From assembly GCF_000717185.1 (NCBI RefSeq), contig NZ_JNYE01000119.1:1-21661 (forward strand): a stretch of 21,661 nt of DNA, in the 5' to 3' direction. How positions within the stretch are numbered: the first letter of the stretch is position 1; every line of letters starts with the position of its first letter. The DNA is from Kitasatospora phosalacinea (GTDB lineage: Bacteria; Actinomycetota; Actinomycetes; Streptomycetales; Streptomycetaceae). Shown here in pieces: positions 1-6,709 of this stretch. The notes below the pieces were generated by a model. The model searched no databases. It saw only the letters and a list, made by a program, of their open reading frames with translations, and had not been told where the DNA came from. The position numbers and the translations under genes were made by a program.

Positions 1-1124
1 GGGTTGCCGAGCAGCTGGGCCGGGGTGCAGCCGGTGCCGCCGCCGGAGGTGACGGTCCAGGTGAAGGAGGCGGTGCCGGTCTTGTTGGCGGCGTCCTTGA
101 CGGTCACGGTGACCGTGGAGCCGCCCGCGGTGGTGGCGGTGCCGCTGATCAGGCCGGTGGAGGCGTTGACGGACAGCCCGGCGGGCAGGCCAGTGGCCGA
201 GTAGCTGAGCGGCGCGGTGCCGCCGGTGGCCTTGATCTGCAGGCTGACGGCGCCGTTGACGGCGGTGGACTGGTTGCCGGGGTTGGTCACCGACGGGGCC
301 GCGCCGGCCGGCTTGGTCAGCAGGCAGCCGCTGACGTTCAGGTCGATGACCCGGCCGGTGCCCAGGCAGGTGGTGAACCAGTACGTCTCCTCGCCGTAGC
401 TCTGGCCCTTGGTGGCGGTGGTGGTGCCGTCGGCGGCCACCTCGCACGGGTTGTTCAGGGTGCACATCGCGCCGTCGTCGTTGCCCGTGTTGTTGATGCC
501 GACGACCTTCCGGCTGGCCGCGTCGACGATCGGCGAACCGGAGGTGCCGTGCGTGGTGTTGCAGCCCGCGCTGTAGCGCAGCGAGTCGTGCCAGGTCCAC
601 TGGTCCTCGCGCAGGGTCGGGACGAACCCGTTGACCGAGCAGTTCCAGACCTGCTTCCAGTACGAGGACGGTATGTACATCGCGGAGCCGTCGACCGGGT
701 GGGTGTCGCTGATCGTCAGCGCCGTCGCCCCGTACTTGGAGCTGATGGAGGAGAAGGTGTCGGTGAGCTGGTACAGGGCGACGTCGGTCCCGGTCATCGT
801 CGCGTACAGCACCTTGTCCGCCTGGACGGTGCCGAGCGAGGCGCCCGAGGAGTTGAGCAGGGTGCCGCTGCGGCTGGCGCTCGCGTTCTGGATGACCTGA
901 CCGGCCGTCGGCATGGTCGGCAGGCAGTGGCCGTTGGTCAGCATCATCGCCCGGTCGGTGTCCACCGAGGCGGGGTAACGGACCAGCGAGGCCGAGCAGT
1001 TGCTCAGTGCGATGGTGGAGGTCAGGTCACCGGCCTGGACGGCCTGCGCGGGGGCGGCGCCGATGGTCAGGGCGCCTGCGACGACCGTGCCCGCGCCGAG
1101 TACGGCGGCGAGTTTCTTGAACAT
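1..1124 (-). CDS. Secreted trypsin-like serine protease with Ig-like domain, 3' end cut by window edge
   Basis: The frame is open from the ATG at 1124 to the left edge, giving 374 visible residues. Residues 1-28 form a Sec signal peptide (MFKKLAAVLG start, cleavage likely after AQA). An S1-type protease domain follows, with all three catalytic residues: His66 in LTNGHCL, Asp114 in GTDVALYQL and Ser195 in HGTSGSP. Residues about 275-358 look like a putative-Ig (He_PIG) domain, with the typical GTAPLSYSATGLPAGLSV and STGLISGTAT segments. After a GGG linker the visible end reads CTPAQLLGNP, which resembles the opening of a C-terminal jelly-roll module seen in related secreted proteases; that module would lie outside the window. 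An AAGGAG ribosome binding site at 1129-1134 supports the start. The protein probably acts outside the cell; its substrate cannot be told. The family call is firm, the C-terminal module is inference. Confidence 0.92.
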   Translation of the reverse strand, partial: MFKKLAAVLGAGTVVAGALTIGAAPAQAVQAGDLTSTIALSNCSASLVRYPASVDTDRAMMLTNGHCLPTMPTAGQVIQNASASRSGTLLNSSGASLGTVQADKVLYATMTGTDVALYQLTDTFSSISSKYGATALTISDTHPVDGSAMYIPSSYWKQVWNCSVNGFVPTLREDQWTWHDSLRYSAGCNTTHGTSGSPIVDAASRKVVGINNTGNDDGAMCTLNNPCEVAADGTTTATKGQSYGEETYWFTTCLGTGRVIDLNVSGCLLTKPAGAAPSVTNPGNQSTAVNGAVSLQIKATGGTAPLSYSATGLPAGLSVNASTGLISGTATTAGGSTVTVTVKDAANKTGTASFTWTVTSGGGTGCTPAQLLGN

Positions 1125-1182
1125 GGCTCTCCTTGTGGGGGATTGCAGGCGTGCAGCCGGTTGGCGCACGCCCACGCCGCAC

Positions 1183-1214
1183 GAAAGTGCCATGACCACT
1201 TCAATAAGGTCAAC
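1183..1214 (-). promoter_or_regulatory. Possible promoter and inverted-repeat operator of the serine protease gene
   Basis: On the minus strand a good -35 element, TTGACC, sits at 1209-1214. Just downstream is an inverted repeat with 7-bp arms, GAAAGTG and CACTTTC, separated by 7 bp (1183-1203). It overlaps the place where a -10 element should be. No clear -10 hexamer is visible at 16-19 bp spacing, so the start point is unsure. The stretch is AT-rich for this genome, as promoters often are. A repressor or activator site is a possibility; no regulator is identified. Confidence 0.35.
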
Positions 1215-1256
1215 CGTGCCGACCGAACTCGCGGCCGGAATTCCCCGCGGGTGGTG

Positions 1257-1290
1257 CCCCGCACCCGGCGCCCGGGCGCCGGGTGCGGGC
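1257..1290 (-). terminator. 34-bp perfect palindrome, likely terminator of abfB
   Basis: The 34 bases form a perfect self-complementary palindrome centred at 1273/1274, starting GCCCGCACCC and ending GGGTGCGGGC. It begins 5 bp after the abfB stop codon. In RNA it would fold into a very stable GC-only hairpin. There is no U tract, which is usual for terminators in Streptomyces. It also insulates the serine protease gene downstream from abfB transcription. Confidence 0.75.
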
Positions 1291-1295
1291 GGGGG

Positions 1296-2849
1296 TCAGG
1301 CCCAGGGCTGGGCGGTCAGCCAGGAGGTGTCCTCGGCCCAGTAGTTGGCGTTGTCCCAGGTGTTGCCGCCGACGCCGTCACCGGCGAGGTAGCCGGTGTA
1401 CTCGTAGTGGCGCAGGAAGCGGTTGGGGTAGTTGACGGACTGGAAGGAGTAGCCCTGTCCGCTGTGCCCGGCCTGGAGGCAGAAGGTGGCGTCCTGCTTG
1501 AACAGGGTGCTGCCGTCGGAGGCGGCGGTGTGGAACTGGTAGGCGGCGTGCCGCAGGTACTGGCCGGGGGCGGCCGCGGACTCGAAGGACAGGCAGGAGC
1601 CGTTGGCGAGTCCGGCGCGGACGATCCAGGTGGCGGCGCCCTTGTCGGCGGCCGAACTGGCGGAGGTGATCGGGGAGATGGCCACCGTGGCGTCGGTGTT
1701 GCGGCGCAGGTAGTCGGCGGCGCAGCAGGCGGTGGTGGCCTTCAGCGAGACCCGGGCGCCGGGGGTGAGGGCGCTCGAAGTGACGGCGGCCTCCTGGTAG
1801 TTGGCCGCGGTGATGTTGGCCTGGACGGCGTTCTCGGTGGCGTCCGAGGGGTAGCCGGAGGTCATCACGCCCTCGTAGAAGGTGCCGCTGGAGGACTTGC
1901 TGTTGTCGCCGCCGATGCCGAGGATGATCGCGCCCTCCTTGTGCATCGGGTTGTAGCCGGAGACGTTGGGCCGGACCCCGTTGTAGTACGTCGACAGGCC
2001 GCCGGACTGCGCGTTGCCGGCCTTGATCGCCCACAGGTTGGGGGCGCCCTTGACGATCGCGGTCAGGAAGCGGTGGCTGACGCTCGGGTCGTTCGCGTTG
2101 TAGCCCGCGTTGACGCCGGAGAACAGGCCGTTCTCCAGGTCGGCCATCACCCAGGGGCCCTTGCCGGTGCCGGAGCCCCAGATGGTGCTGTCGCCGAAGT
2201 AGATGGCCTCCATGTGGCCGTTGCCGGTGTCGAGGTTGTTGGTCTCGGCGTTGCCGTAGTCGAAGCAGCAGCCGCCGCCGAAGTGGGTGCCGTCGAGGAC
2301 GGCGTACATGCCCTCGGGCTGGTCGCCGGTGGCGACGCCGTTGGTCCTGTTGTTGCGGTAGCCGGTGCCCGCGGCCACGTACACGCCGTACGCCTTGTGG
2401 CCCGCCACGGTGACCGGCGCGGCGGTGGCGGGGGCGAGGTTGTCGGGGCCGCCGGCCGCGCCGCCCGCGGGGGCCTGGGTGAGCTGGTTGCCCCGGCCGG
2501 ACTGGTCGTAGATCACGGTGATGACGCAGGTGGTGGCGGCGCAGAAGGCGTCCTGGGCGGCGGCGTTGGCGTAGCCGCCCGCGCTGAGGACGCCGATGTC
2601 CTTGGTCGCGCCGTCGGAGGCGCGGCGAACCTGGTAGAGGGCGCCGTTGTACGCGCCGTACAGGGCCCGGGTGGTGGAGTGGGCCGCCACGCAGGGCGTC
2701 CCGCCGGAGGCGTAGAGGTCGCACGGGCCCTGGGTGGCGGCCTGCGAGGACGTCTCGGCGCCCGCGATCAGGGCGACGGTCAGGACCGCGGTGGTGCCGG
2801 TCGCGAGGAGGGTGCGCCGGGCGCGGCGCAGCCAGGTCTGGACGGCCAA
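1296..2849 (-). CDS. abfB: Secreted alpha-L-arabinofuranosidase, GH54 catalytic domain plus CBM42
   Basis: This 517-residue enzyme removes L-arabinofuranosyl side chains from arabinoxylan and arabinan outside the cell. Residues 1-38 are a signal peptide with an arginine-rich start (LRRARRTLL) and likely cleavage at SQA/AT. The GH54 domain spans about 39-355. Glu239 in ADLENGLFSG and Asp315 in GIGGDNS fit the nucleophile and acid/base of AbfB enzymes; their 76-residue spacing equals that of Glu221 and Asp297 in the Aspergillus kawachii enzyme. The adjacent cysteines 194-195 (GGGCCFDYG) match the unusual vicinal disulfide of the family. Residues about 360-517 are the CBM42 arabinose-binding beta-trefoil, with repeated YLRH/FLRH motifs. 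The start codon is TTG, chosen because AAGGAG lies 7 bp upstream (2857-2862) and the frame gives a proper signal peptide. It is monocistronic, between a palindromic terminator and a promoter flanked by LacI-type operators. Confidence 0.95.
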   Translation of the reverse strand: MAVQTWLRRARRTLLATGTTAVLTVALIAGAETSSQAATQGPCDLYASGGTPCVAAHSTTRALYGAYNGALYQVRRASDGATKDIGVLSAGGYANAAAQDAFCAATTCVITVIYDQSGRGNQLTQAPAGGAAGGPDNLAPATAAPVTVAGHKAYGVYVAAGTGYRNNRTNGVATGDQPEGMYAVLDGTHFGGGCCFDYGNAETNNLDTGNGHMEAIYFGDSTIWGSGTGKGPWVMADLENGLFSGVNAGYNANDPSVSHRFLTAIVKGAPNLWAIKAGNAQSGGLSTYYNGVRPNVSGYNPMHKEGAIILGIGGDNSKSSSGTFYEGVMTSGYPSDATENAVQANITAANYQEAAVTSSALTPGARVSLKATTACCAADYLRRNTDATVAISPITSASSAADKGAATWIVRAGLANGSCLSFESAAAPGQYLRHAAYQFHTAASDGSTLFKQDATFCLQAGHSGQGYSFQSVNYPNRFLRHYEYTGYLAGDGVGGNTWDNANYWAEDTSWLTAQPWA

Positions 2850-2958
2850 GGGTGGACTCCTTGCTGGGATCGGGTGGGGGTCGGGAGTTCCCGGGGAGGC
2901 GGCCGCGCCGGGGCCCCGGCGGCGGAACCGTCCGCGGCGGGTGGGTGGCGGCTACGCT

Positions 2959-2974
2959 TTGTTAGCGCTAACAA
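2959..2974 (-). promoter_or_regulatory. LacI-type operator O1 in the abfB leader
   Basis: A perfect 16-bp palindrome, TTGTTAGCGCTAACAA, has the central GCGC core bound by LacI-family repressors. It lies about 110 bp upstream of the abfB start and about 60 bp downstream of the predicted transcription start, where a bound repressor would block elongation or initiation. A second copy lies at 3130-3145. The regulator is not in the window; an arabinose- or xylose-oligomer-responsive LacI-family protein is a reasonable inference. Confidence 0.8.
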
Positions 2975-3040
2975 TTTACCCTGCGGAAGCCCAAAGCTGC
3001 GGGGGCGATGGAGAGTTGGGCTCGGCGACGGCCGTGCATC

Positions 3041-3069
3041 ACTATGGAGAAGCGTCGTGACCCCGTCAA
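3041..3069 (-). promoter_or_regulatory. Predicted abfB promoter
   Basis: On the minus strand, TTGACG (3064-3069) and CATAGT (3041-3046) are separated by exactly 17 bp. They match five of six and four of six positions of the vegetative sigma consensus. The expected transcription start is near 3034, giving a leader of about 185 nt. The promoter sits between the two LacI-type operators. Apart from this promoter and the operators, the 410-bp stretch between abfB and zwf (2850-3259) shows no gene. Confidence 0.6.
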
Positions 3070-3129
3070 GGCCTCCGATCGGATTCGCGGCGACTCGCCC
3101 GCGGTCGGCGCGACCCCTTGCTCTGGCGC

Positions 3130-3145
3130 CTGTTAGCGCTCACAA
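3130..3145 (-). promoter_or_regulatory. LacI-type operator O2 upstream of the abfB promoter
   Basis: CTGTTAGCGCTCACAA matches operator O1 at 14 of 16 positions. With its flank, read on the minus strand, it contains GGAATTGTGAGCGCTAACA, strikingly close to the E. coli lac operator. It lies about 100 bp upstream of the predicted abfB start point and 171 bp centre to centre from O1. This is a layout that would allow a tetrameric repressor to loop the DNA. The function is inferred. Confidence 0.65.
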
Positions 3146-3259
3146 TTCCCTGTGCGGCGGCCCGTCCCGCACCGCCCCCGCCCGTCCCGCGCAGCCTCCG
3201 GCGGCGGTCGACCCCGACGAGCGGGTCCGCCGGTTGGAAGCCCGGGCAGCCGACGCGCC

Positions 3260-4660
3260 TCAGGTGCCCAGGGGCAGCCAGCGCCGGTCGGTGGCCAGCC
3301 GGGCGGCCTCCTCGGGCCCGTCGGTGCCGGGTTCGTAGGGCAGCGGGTCCCGGTCGGGGTCCAGGACGTCGCCGACGATGCGCCAGCTCTCCTCGACGAG
3401 GTCCATGCTGGTGAAGCGGCGCGGGTCGCCGGAGAGCACGTCGGCCAGGACGTGCTCGTAGGCGGCGACGTTCTCGCCGTCCAGGGCGTCGAAGGCGGTG
3501 GCGGCGGTGACCGGCGCCACCTGCTCGGGGTTGTCGCCCCGTTGGGTGAACAGGTGGAACGAGGCACCGGGCTCGGGACTGATCCGCAGCCGCACCACGT
3601 CGGGGTCGGTCCCCTGCGCGCAGGCGGTGTGGAAGTGGCCGGGGGCGGGGCGGCACAGCTCGACGGCGATCTCGTTGGCCGTGCACGCCATCGCCTTGCC
3701 CGCCCGGATGGTGAACGGCACCCCCGCCCACCGGTCGGTGTCCACCCAGGTCCGCAGCGCGACGTACGTCTCGGTGCGCGAGCCCTCGCGCACGCCCTCG
3801 ACGTCCAGGTAGCCGGTGTAGCGGCCGCGCACGCAGTCCTCGGGCCGCACGGTGCGCACCGCCTTCAGGGCCCGCACCCGCTCCCGGAGCACGTCGCGGG
3901 CGGTGCCGGTGCGGGGAGCCTCCATGACCAGGTGGGCCAGTAGTTGCAGCAGGTGGTTCTGCACGACGTCGCGCAGGGCGCCGGTGGCGTCGTAGAAGCC
4001 GCCGCGGTCCTCGACGCCGAAGTCCTCGGCCAGGGTGATCTGCACGCTGCGGACGAAGGGCTGCTGGAGGGCGCCGGCGAGCAGGGCGTTGGCGAGGCGG
4101 AAGGTCAGCAGGTTCTCCACCGCCTCCTTGCCCAGGAAGTGGTCGACGCGCAGCAGCCGCTCGTCGGGGAAGTGCCGGGTGAGGTCCGCTTGCAGGGCGC
4201 GGGCGGAGGCGGCGTCGTGGCCGAAGGGCTTCTCCACCGCCAGCCGCGCCTGCCCGTTCAGACCGGCGCGGGCGAGGAGTTCGGCGGAGCGCGCGTACTG
4301 GGCGGGCGGGACGGCCAGGTAGTGGGCCAGGATCCGGCAGCCCCCGGTCTGCTCGGCGATCGCGGAGAAGCTGTCCGGGTCGTCGTAGTCGACCTCGGCC
4401 AGGCGCAGCGCGGCGGCGAAGCGCTCGAAGGCGCCGTCGTCGACGTCCCCGTGCGCGGCGACGGCCTCGCGGGCGTGCTTGCGCAGCCGCTCCTGGCTCC
4501 AGCCGCCGCGGGTCACGCCGACCACCCGCTCGGGCAGCAGGCCGCGGAGGGAGAGCCGGTAGAGCGCGGGCAGCAGCATCTTGGCGGCGAGGTCGCCGGT
4601 GATCCCGAACAGGACCAGCGCGTCGCCGTGCCCGCGGGTGGTGTCGCCGTCGTTCGCCAT
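3260..4660 (-). CDS. zwf: Glucose-6-phosphate 1-dehydrogenase, short actinobacterial form
   Basis: The enzyme oxidises glucose 6-phosphate to 6-phosphogluconolactone with NADP(+), the first step of the oxidative pentose phosphate pathway in the cytoplasm. The 466 residues carry the nucleotide-binding motif FGITGDLA (18-25), EKPFG (143-147), the active-site signature RVDHFLGKE (171-179) and QNH (234-236), whose His236 fits the catalytic base. The length is below the roughly 500 residues of the common form, but no motif is missing. The ATG is preceded by GGAG with 6-bp spacing. The usual partners tal, opcA, pgl and gnd are absent here, so it is probably a second copy beside the main pentose phosphate operon; that part is inference. 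No clear terminator was found downstream. Confidence 0.93.
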   Translation of the reverse strand: MANDGDTTRGHGDALVLFGITGDLAAKMLLPALYRLSLRGLLPERVVGVTRGGWSQERLRKHAREAVAAHGDVDDGAFERFAAALRLAEVDYDDPDSFSAIAEQTGGCRILAHYLAVPPAQYARSAELLARAGLNGQARLAVEKPFGHDAASARALQADLTRHFPDERLLRVDHFLGKEAVENLLTFRLANALLAGALQQPFVRSVQITLAEDFGVEDRGGFYDATGALRDVVQNHLLQLLAHLVMEAPRTGTARDVLRERVRALKAVRTVRPEDCVRGRYTGYLDVEGVREGSRTETYVALRTWVDTDRWAGVPFTIRAGKAMACTANEIAVELCRPAPGHFHTACAQGTDPDVVRLRISPEPGASFHLFTQRGDNPEQVAPVTAATAFDALDGENVAAYEHVLADVLSGDPRRFTSMDLVEESWRIVGDVLDPDRDPLPYEPGTDGPEEAARLATDRRWLPLGT

Positions 4661-4753
4661 GGTCCGCTCCGCTTCCCGGAAGGTCGCTCCCGTGCGTTTC
4701 CCCCGGCGCGGGTGCGCGCGGGGCCGTGGTGCGGCTACCCACCGGGCGGACGG

Positions 4754-5055
4754 TCAAGGCCCCGGCCCGGCGGTGCCGCGGGCGGGTCGGTGGACGTGGT
4801 CGAGGAACTCCTCGGCCTGCTCCCCCTTCATCATGCCGAGCACGCGGGGGGTGCGCCCGTTGCCCGGGTAGGGCTCGGCGGTGAACCGGCCGCCGTCGAC
4901 GACGATGTCGGTGCCGACGGCGGCCCACTGCTCCTGGTGGGTGGTGTCGAGTCCGACGAAGTGCGCCTTGCCGCCGCCGTCCTCGCGAACAGCCGCGAGG
5001 GGGCGCGGCCCGTGCCGCCGTACCCCCCGGTGATCGGCGCGACCTCGTCCTCCGG
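4754..5055 (-). pseudogene. Remnant of a short-chain dehydrogenase/reductase gene, frameshifted and internally deleted
   Basis: Two frames on the minus strand together recall a short-chain dehydrogenase. In the first frame (about 5055-4980) the peptide VAPITGGYGGTGRAPSRLFA matches the family's cofactor motif, usually VALITGGxGGIGRAxARLFA. A shift then moves the coding signal to a second frame, which reads GGKAHFVGLDTTHQEQWAAV, the typical second half of the Rossmann fold up to the Asp of helix 3. This runs straight into GTDIVVDGGRFTAEPYP, the typical C-terminus of the family, and ends at a TGA at 4754. About 150 residues that should lie between, including the NNAG motif and the YxxxK active site, are missing. 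There is no convincing start codon or ribosome binding site. I see a decayed gene rather than a small functional protein. Confidence 0.7.
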
Positions 5056-5287
5056 CTTCGTCGGGGTCCTCCGGTTCCGTCGTGCGGGCCCGCCGGGGCC
5101 GGGGTTCAGCTCGCCGCCGCGCAGCCAGGACGGGGGGCGTGGCACCGAGCTCGTGCTCGGCCTGGAATCCGAGCGCCTGCCGCAGCCGCTCCCCCAGTAG
5201 CCGATGGTCTGCGGTGCGGAGTTCGACCCGCTGCCGGGGACGGTCCTGGGCGGCGCCGAACTCAGGTCGAGCCGCTCCGCTGCGGCT

Positions 5288-5320
5288 GCACGCGGTTCGC
5301 ACGCGGTTCGCACGCGGTCG
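5288..5320. repeat. 11-bp tandem repeat, three units
   Basis: The unit GCACGCGGTTC occurs twice exactly (5288-5298 and 5299-5309), then once with two differences (5310-5320), and a further partial unit follows. It lies directly after the stop codon of the C39-like gene. No coding role is visible. The rest of 5056-5287, between this repeat and the pseudogene, shows no gene I can support. Confidence 0.7.
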
Positions 5321-5329
5321 GTACGCGGC

Positions 5330-6631
5330 TCACCAGTTGGCGGTGGTTCCGGGCGCGTGGGCCGGGAGGGCCCGGTCGGGCGGGTGCACCAGGTAGACGA
5401 CGCCGCCGCCGGACAGCCAGACGCGTTCGAAGTCTCCGCGCGGGTAGGTCCTGCGGACCGCGTCGTCGGTCGGGGAGAGCGGGTCGTTGACGATGACGTC
5501 GCCGTGGGCGGTGAAGCCGCGCACCACCATGATGTTCCCGGCCGCGGCGTAGCCGCCGAGCTCGCTGCTGCGCGCCGCCTGCGCGGTGGCCACGGGGATG
5601 CCGGCGAGGATGAAGCGTTCCAGTTCGGTCAGTGAGCGCAGCCGGGTGACCAGTCCGAGGAGGCCGTACCTGGCGGGGTAGGCGGCGTTGAACGCCCAGT
5701 TGCCGCAGCCGCGGTAGGCGTAGTCGTAGACGGCCCGGGCGGTGAAGTCGACGTCGGGGGCGGGGTCCTGGGGGTCGAGCCAGCGCAGCTCCCCGGCGGA
5801 GGGGCCGCGGCCGAAGTAGGCGGTGAGCATCGCGGTGCAGGCCGGGCCCGCCCACGCCTCGCCGCCCCCGTCGTACTGCGGGCAGTGCCCGGTGTGCACC
5901 TCCTGGGAGCGCTGCGGCACGTCCAGGACGGTGCCCCAGGCTCCGCCGGGACCGCTGGTGCGTCGGGGCGGTTCGGCGGACGTGCGGGAGGCCAGCACCG
6001 AGAGGGAGTGCAGGGCCGGCGGGGCGTCCTCCGCGGCGTCCCCGGCCGGGAGTTCGCCCTCCTCGGCGCGCAGCAGCACCGCTCGGACCCGGAAGGCGGC
6101 CACCGGGCGGCCGGGCGCGGCCGTGAGGGTGTCGACCTCGACGGTGCCGAAGGCGTCGGCCTGCCCGGGGACGGTGGTGCGGTGCACGACCTCGTCACCG
6201 GGCGCCCAGCGGGCCATGGTGAACCAGCCGGATTCGGCTCCCGCCGCGTCGCGCACCTGGAGGTCCACCGTCAGCCGGGTGCCGACCGGTCCGGTGGCCG
6301 TCCAGCAGGGCACCAGTTCGTGGGCGTCGACCGCGCCCTCGGGGTCGAGGCCGACCGGGGTCCAGGGGGAGGTCCAGCGGGCGTACCGCCACGTCCCGGG
6401 GCGGTGGCCGAACGGGTCGGTGTACGGTTCGGAGCCGATCGCCGCGTCCCAGACCAGGGCGGTGCGCCCGGGGAGCGCGGGGGCGGCGCCGGTGGGGCGG
6501 AGTCCTTCGGAGGTGCCGGTGGCGAACCGGTCGGCGCCGTCCCAGCGGTGCAGTGCCGCCGTGCCGCGGTCCGGTGCGGCGCCGGTGGGCCGCGGGCGGG
6601 GGGTGGGCCCGCCCGGCGTGTGCCCTGTCAT
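5330..6631 (-). CDS. C39-family peptidase homologue, probable pseudoenzyme without signal peptide
   Basis: The 433 residues resemble Streptomyces secreted C39-like peptidases along their length. They have a beta-rich N-terminal half (WTSPW, DLQVRDAAG..WFTMARWAPGD) and a papain-like C-terminal half from about 235 (LDVPQRSQEVHTGHCPQYD). In relatives recalled from memory the active-site block reads GGEAWCSPTS; here it is GGEAWAGPAC, so the catalytic Cys is Ala261 and a Cys appears four residues later (265). The catalytic His of GHLMTV is replaced by Asn366 (GNIMVV). The NDP motif (382-384) remains. The N-terminus is proline- and threonine-rich with no hydrophobic signal, and the upstream frame offers none. 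The ATG has AGGA 6-8 bp upstream and lies 34 bp after the terminator of the upstream amidase gene. It may be a non-catalytic binding protein or a gene in decay; no substrate is known. Confidence 0.85.
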   Translation of the reverse strand: MTGHTPGGPTPRPRPTGAAPDRGTAALHRWDGADRFATGTSEGLRPTGAAPALPGRTALVWDAAIGSEPYTDPFGHRPGTWRYARWTSPWTPVGLDPEGAVDAHELVPCWTATGPVGTRLTVDLQVRDAAGAESGWFTMARWAPGDEVVHRTTVPGQADAFGTVEVDTLTAAPGRPVAAFRVRAVLLRAEEGELPAGDAAEDAPPALHSLSVLASRTSAEPPRRTSGPGGAWGTVLDVPQRSQEVHTGHCPQYDGGGEAWAGPACTAMLTAYFGRGPSAGELRWLDPQDPAPDVDFTARAVYDYAYRGCGNWAFNAAYPARYGLLGLVTRLRSLTELERFILAGIPVATAQAARSSELGGYAAAGNIMVVRGFTAHGDVIVNDPLSPTDDAVRRTYPRGDFERVWLSGGGVVYLVHPPDRALPAHAPGTTANW

Positions 6632-6665
6632 CGTGCTGTCCTGGCTCTCTGGCCGTCGGGCCGGT

Positions 6666-6700
6666 CGTGGGGGCCGACGGCCGGGCCGTCGGCCCCCACG
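6666..6700 (-). terminator. Terminator hairpin after the amidase gene
   Basis: Perfect 15-bp arms (6666-6680 and 6686-6700, CGTGGGGGCCGACGG and its complement) enclose the loop CCGGG. The hairpin begins 9 bp after the amidase stop codon. No U tract follows. It separates the amidase transcript from the C39-like gene. Confidence 0.8.
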
Positions 6701-6709
6701 CTACCGGCC

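Noticed and set aside
549..3338. Long plus-strand open frame of 929 codons
   Set aside because: It is antisense to the serine protease and abfB, rich in Arg, Gly and Val, without a family motif. Long shadow frames are expected at this GC content.
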